NCBI RefSeq assembly: GCF_019599275.1
Contig: NZ_JAHZTD010000004.1
Location: 310,001 to 374,000, forward strand
Direction: 5' to 3'
DNA length: 64,000 bases
DNA from: Hymenobacter sp. HSC-4F20
Lineage (GTDB): Bacteria > Bacteroidota > Bacteroidia > Cytophagales > Hymenobacteraceae
Shown here: positions 61,107 through 64,000 of the stretch, in pieces
How the letters are laid out: the number at the start of each line of letters is the position of its first letter
Position numbering within the stretch: the first letter of the stretch is position 1
The notes under the pieces: generated by a model
The model's database searches: none
Told to the model about the DNA's origin: nothing
The model's input: only the letters and a program-made list of their open reading frames with translations
Made by a program: the position numbers and the translations under genes

Positions 61107-61940
61107 TTACTTGATAGCGAAAGTCACCGGTACAGTGTAGTACACTGATACAGCGCGGCCGTTCTGCTTACCAGGAGTGAAGCGGGGTAGGTTCTTGATA
61201 ACCCGCAGCGACTCCTCGTCGCAACCGGCACCAATGCCTTTCTGCACTTCAGCGTTCGTAACGGCTCCATCGGGGCCTACTACGAACTTAATGAAAACGC
61301 GACCTTCTACTTGGTTGCGCAGTGCCATGGCGGGGTACTTGATGTTCTTGGCGATGTACGCCAGTAGAGCTTCTTGCCCACCGGGGAAAACCGGCATCTG
61401 TTCAACGTAGGTGTAGGGCTTGGTTTCCACTACCTCCTCAACTGCTTTTGTGCCTTCACCGGGTTCCAAACCAGCCAAGTCGGCGGGGTTATCGGTGTTG
61501 CCTTTCACAGTTTCGTTTGCTACCACCTTGTCTTTCAGCTCTGCCTGATCCGGAATTTCTTCCTGCTTCTGTACTTCCTCGTCCTTTTTCACGACGGGAG
61601 GCACGAACTTGATCGTGGAGAGCTTTGGTGGGGGTGGTGGCGGCGCCTCTGGGGGTGGCGGCGGCGGCGGTGGCGGCTTGGTGGCATCCAGCGGCGGGGC
61701 TTCCATCAGCTCGTTCGCCTTCAGCATCTTATCGTCCACTACTACCTCTTCTTTTTTCAGCATGCGTGCCACCAAAGGGAAGGCAATCATGATGGAGAAG
61801 AGAGCAATGGCAATAAGCACTGCACGGGTTACGTGCTTGCCATACACGCGCCGGATTACGTAGGCTCCATAGGCCTTATTGCGCCCCTCGAAGACAATAT
61901 CATCGAGAGATGCTTTGGCCAACTGTGCGTTGTCCATCAT
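61107..61940 (-). CDS. tonB: TonB energy transducer
   Basis: A 277-residue TonB: N-terminal SLDDIVFEGRNKAYGAYVIR, a membrane helix at about 38-58, a proline-rich spacer (about 82-108, with runs of nine and six prolines) and a C-terminal TonB domain (VEGRVFIKFVVGPDGAVTNA; VIKNLPRFTPGKQNGRAV). It carries proton-motive energy from ExbB/ExbD to outer-membrane receptors such as the one at 26488. Its start overlaps the end of the upstream exbD by 4 bases. Confidence 0.94.
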   Translation of the reverse strand: MMDNAQLAKASLDDIVFEGRNKAYGAYVIRRVYGKHVTRAVLIAIALFSIMIAFPLVARMLKKEEVVVDDKMLKANELMEAPPLDATKPPPPPPPPPEAPPPPPPKLSTIKFVPPVVKKDEEVQKQEEIPDQAELKDKVVANETVKGNTDNPADLAGLEPGEGTKAVEEVVETKPYTYVEQMPVFPGGQEALLAYIAKNIKYPAMALRNQVEGRVFIKFVVGPDGAVTNAEVQKGIGAGCDEESLRVIKNLPRFTPGKQNGRAVSVYYTVPVTFAIK

Positions 61941-62458
61941 AATCCAGAAGATTTAATCAGTTCCTGGTCGGGCTTTGAGATGTCAACCAACGCGTATTTC
62001 TTCGTGTCAGTGATGTTCATCTCGTCAAGAATATCGACCATGTTCTTGTAGTTGGACTTATCATCTGGCTTGATGAGCACTACTAGCTGCGGATTGCTTT
62101 TATGCTGCAACAGCACTTTGCGAATTCCGTCGGCTCCGTAGTTGGAGAGTTTCAACTCCGGTTTAGTGTTGCCATCTAATAAGCCGTCATAATAATACAG
62201 CTTGTTGCCTTCACCCAGAAGCAGTGTTAAGGCGTTAGAAGCCTTAATTGGGGGCTGCTCATCTCCGGGCTTTGGCTTCACTGGCATCGCAACCTCCATT
62301 ACGGTAGGCTTGCTGAAGGTCGTCGTGAGCATGAAGAAGGTCAGAAGGAGGAAGGCCAAGTCCACCATCGGGGTCATGTCGATTTTGGTCGACATTTTCT
62401 TGGCCCGCTTCTTTCCGCCTTTTCCGCCTGAGTCGGCTTGTTGTTGGATTTCTGCCAT
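61937..62458 (-). CDS. exbD: ExbD biopolymer transport protein, second of two
   Basis: A 173-residue ExbD with basic N terminus (GGKKRAKKMSTKID) and the membrane-helix signature DMTPMVDLAFLLLTFFM, whose inner Asp is the proton-carrying residue, followed by a periplasmic domain. With ExbB it forms the proton channel that drives TonB. It lies 11 bases behind the other exbD. Confidence 0.93.
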   Translation of the reverse strand: MAEIQQQADSGGKGGKKRAKKMSTKIDMTPMVDLAFLLLTFFMLTTTFSKPTVMEVAMPVKPKPGDEQPPIKASNALTLLLGEGNKLYYYDGLLDGNTKPELKLSNYGADGIRKVLLQHKSNPQLVVLIKPDDKSNYKNMVDILDEMNITDTKKYALVDISKPDQELIKSSGL

Positions 62459-62469
62459 GTCTGTGCGGA

Positions 62470-63096
62470 TTACTTACCGGCTACTGGTTTGGTTTCCAGA
62501 TCGGTAATCAGATTGAACCGGTTAATGTTCTTATCCTGCATCAGTTTGATGACTCTCTTCACGGTCGGCACGTCTGCGTTACCGTCACCTTTGATAGCAA
62601 CGTACGAAGGCTTGCCATACTGCTTACGGCTGAGAGCTTGTGCGGCAACCACCCATTCAATGAACTGGTTATTCACAGAGTCGGCGGGAATGCCTTCCTG
62701 CTTAACCAGTTTACGCTGCTCGCCATCCAAGTTCAGGAGAGCAGGAAGCTTTTCAATGGGGGTACCGAAGCTAGATGCTACCGCATGGAAGTTTTTAGCC
62801 TGGGTAGGAGTGAAGCTCACTCCGTACTTAGCACCAACCTGCGTCAGCAAATCCGACTTGATTTCGTCATCATCCAAGCCGAAGAATACGCGCTTGTCTT
62901 TGTCAACCGAGATGGTAATCACGTGTGACTCCGGCAGGCGGATTTCGGAAGTGGAGGAAGGCGTATCAACCACCACAGCCTCTTCCGGGGCAAACTTGGT
63001 GGTGAGCATGAAGAAGGTCACCAGCAGGAAGGCCAAGTCCACCATCGGGGTCATATCCAGCGACGGTGACGTTCTATGGGGCTTTACTTTGGGCAT
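62470..63096 (-). CDS. exbD: ExbD biopolymer transport protein, first of two
   Basis: A 208-residue ExbD with the same signature (LDMTPMVDLAFLLVTFFM) and a longer periplasmic part than its neighbour, with an insert around residues 80-130. Two different ExbD genes side by side are usual in Bacteroidota and suggest a mixed ExbD dimer. It follows exbB by 71 bases. Confidence 0.93.
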   Translation of the reverse strand: MPKVKPHRTSPSLDMTPMVDLAFLLVTFFMLTTKFAPEEAVVVDTPSSTSEIRLPESHVITISVDKDKRVFFGLDDDEIKSDLLTQVGAKYGVSFTPTQAKNFHAVASSFGTPIEKLPALLNLDGEQRKLVKQEGIPADSVNNQFIEWVVAAQALSRKQYGKPSYVAIKGDGNADVPTVKRVIKLMQDKNINRFNLITDLETKPVAGK

Positions 63097-63167
63097 TGCT
63101 GGTGTTGATTAAGTAGCGTGATTCAGAAACGAAGTTACCTGCGCTTTAGTGCGGGAAAGCACTAAAA

Positions 63168-64000
63168 TTAGGCAACGTGCTCGGTTTCGCCGTGCTGAGC
63201 AGCGAAGGTCTGAATGATGCTGAAGCCAGCCTCGTCGATGCTGTAGGTCAGCTCGTCAATTTTGCTGGTGAAGAAGTTGTACGCTACGATGGCAATAGCT
63301 GAGGTACCGATACCCAGAGCCGTGTTGATCAGAGCTTCCGAGATACCGTTAGCCAGACCTACTGCGTCAGGAGCACCACCTTGTGCCAGAGCCGAGAAGG
63401 CCTTGATCATACCAAATACTGTACCCAGCAGACCTACCAGCGTAGCGATAGAAGCCAGGGTCGAGAGGATAACGAGGTTTTTCTCCAGCATGGGCAGTTC
63501 CAAAGCCGTCGATTCCTCGATTTCTTTCTGGATGGCCAGAATTTTCTGGTCTTTCTCCATGCCACGCTCACGAGCCATCTCCTGGTATTTGCCCAAGCCA
63601 GCTTTCACTACGTTAGCTACCGAGCCTTTCTGCTGGTCGCAGGCGGCAATAGCACCCGTGATGTCGTTCACGTTCAGCTTCTGACGGATGGTGCGTACGA
63701 ACGATTCAATGCTCTTGCTGCCTTTAGCACGGCTAATAGTCAGGGCGCGCTCAATCGAGAAGATGATTACGCACAGGAACATGGTCATCAGCAACGGTAC
63801 AATAGGACCGCCTTTGTACACTACGCCGAAATAGTCACCACCAATGGGGTTATTTTCATTGTTACCACCTTGGAAGTGGCTGGGGTCACCCATTACAAAT
63901 TTGTAGATGATCACGCTTACAATAAACGCCAACACGATGGCGAGAATGGCAAACAGGGACGAACCACCGCCCTTGGCTTCGCCTTTCGGCGCTGCAGCAG
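63168..64000 (-). CDS. exbB: ExbB/TolQ/MotA proton channel protein (5' end outside window)
   Basis: The window ends inside this gene. The readable part begins AAAPKGEAKGGGSSLFAIL, then a first membrane helix, an extended loop (MGDPSHFQGGNNENNPIGGD), a second helix (IVPLLMTMFLCVIIFSIERA), and the paired helices with the TolQ/ExbB signature (LASIATLVGLLGTVFGMIKA; LINTALGIGTSAIAIVAYNF). The GTG at 63935 is not the start since coding runs on to the window edge. First gene of exbB-exbD-exbD-tonB. Confidence 0.93.
   Translation of the reverse strand, partial: AAAPKGEAKGGGSSLFAILAIVLAFIVSVIIYKFVMGDPSHFQGGNNENNPIGGDYFGVVYKGGPIVPLLMTMFLCVIIFSIERALTISRAKGSKSIESFVRTIRQKLNVNDITGAIAACDQQKGSVANVVKAGLGKYQEMARERGMEKDQKILAIQKEIEESTALELPMLEKNLVILSTLASIATLVGLLGTVFGMIKAFSALAQGGAPDAVGLANGISEALINTALGIGTSAIAIVAYNFFTSKIDELTYSIDEAGFSIIQTFAAQHGETEHVA

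Noticed and set aside
1..64000. CRISPR array, prophage, insertion sequence or toxin-antitoxin pair
   Set aside because: I saw no regularly spaced direct repeats, no integrase, transposase or phage structural genes, and no paired small toxin/antitoxin genes.

Overview
The window looks like chromosomal DNA from a GC-rich member of the Bacteroidota, most likely a Hymenobacter-like Cytophagales bacterium (inference). The signs are families typical of that phylum (MurF-alanine racemase fusion, DUF5686 and DUF6089 outer-membrane proteins, DUF4834, DUF4230, an RsmI-like methyltransferase paralogue, carboxypeptidase-regulatory-domain proteins, TonB/ExbB/ExbD with two ExbD copies). Promoters also fit the Bacteroidota form TTTG-N19-21-TAnnTTTG, often placed only 10-40 bases before the start codon. 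I see no phage, integrase, transposase gene or CRISPR array. One tRNA (Thr-CGT) is present.

Layout. 1-7250: a TetR-controlled RND efflux operon (regulator, TolC-like channel, adaptor lipoprotein, pump), with an operator-like dyad over the regulator promoter. 7380-13300: small single genes (ACP-like protein, YkvA/DUF1232, NlpC/P60 peptidase, HEXXH-type protein), a decayed short-chain dehydrogenase, tRNA-Thr, FkbM methyltransferase plus DUF4834. 13300-23500: DUF5686 outer-membrane protein, RecX, DUF4230, a GT-C-type membrane protein, an ACC deaminase/D-cysteine desulfhydrase family enzyme, a YfhO-like membrane protein and a RarD/EamA transporter. 23760-35200: MurF-Alr, a TonB-dependent receptor followed by an alpha/beta-hydrolase that lacks its nucleophile serine, an OmpA lipoprotein, a carboxypeptidase-regulatory-domain protein and feoAB. 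35260-42800 (mostly minus): RsmI-like methyltransferase, esterase-like hydrolase, TPR histidine kinase, a selenium operon (mnmH, VOC protein, selD, membrane protein) and pdxJ. 43150-56930 (plus): YqeY, CvpA, PabA/TrpG, a hydrolase, then an envelope-biogenesis cluster: CBS protein, surface-antigen beta-barrel, NAD kinase, two DUF6089 proteins, UppS, BamA, two OmpH/Skp chaperones, RluD-like synthase. 56990-64000 (minus): TPR protein, PstS-like lipoprotein, small membrane protein, a TonB-like protein, then tonB-exbD-exbD-exbB, with exbB running off the window end.

How the parts relate. Much of the window serves the outer membrane: energy transduction (TonB/ExbBD), receptors, barrel assembly (BamA, Skp), lipid carrier (UppS), cell wall (MurF-Alr, NlpC/P60) and efflux. 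The selenium genes are best read as serving tRNA 2-selenouridine formation.

No clearly new multi-gene system stands out. The most unusual items are non-coding: several gene-to-gene gaps are almost wholly occupied by inverted repeats (19672-19930, 31442-31610, 56927-56984, 13247-13300), and the efflux operon has two mutually exclusive hairpins between its first two transport genes. The most unusual proteins are an ACP-like protein with Thr in place of the phosphopantetheine Ser and a hydrolase with GHGLGG in place of GHSxGG.
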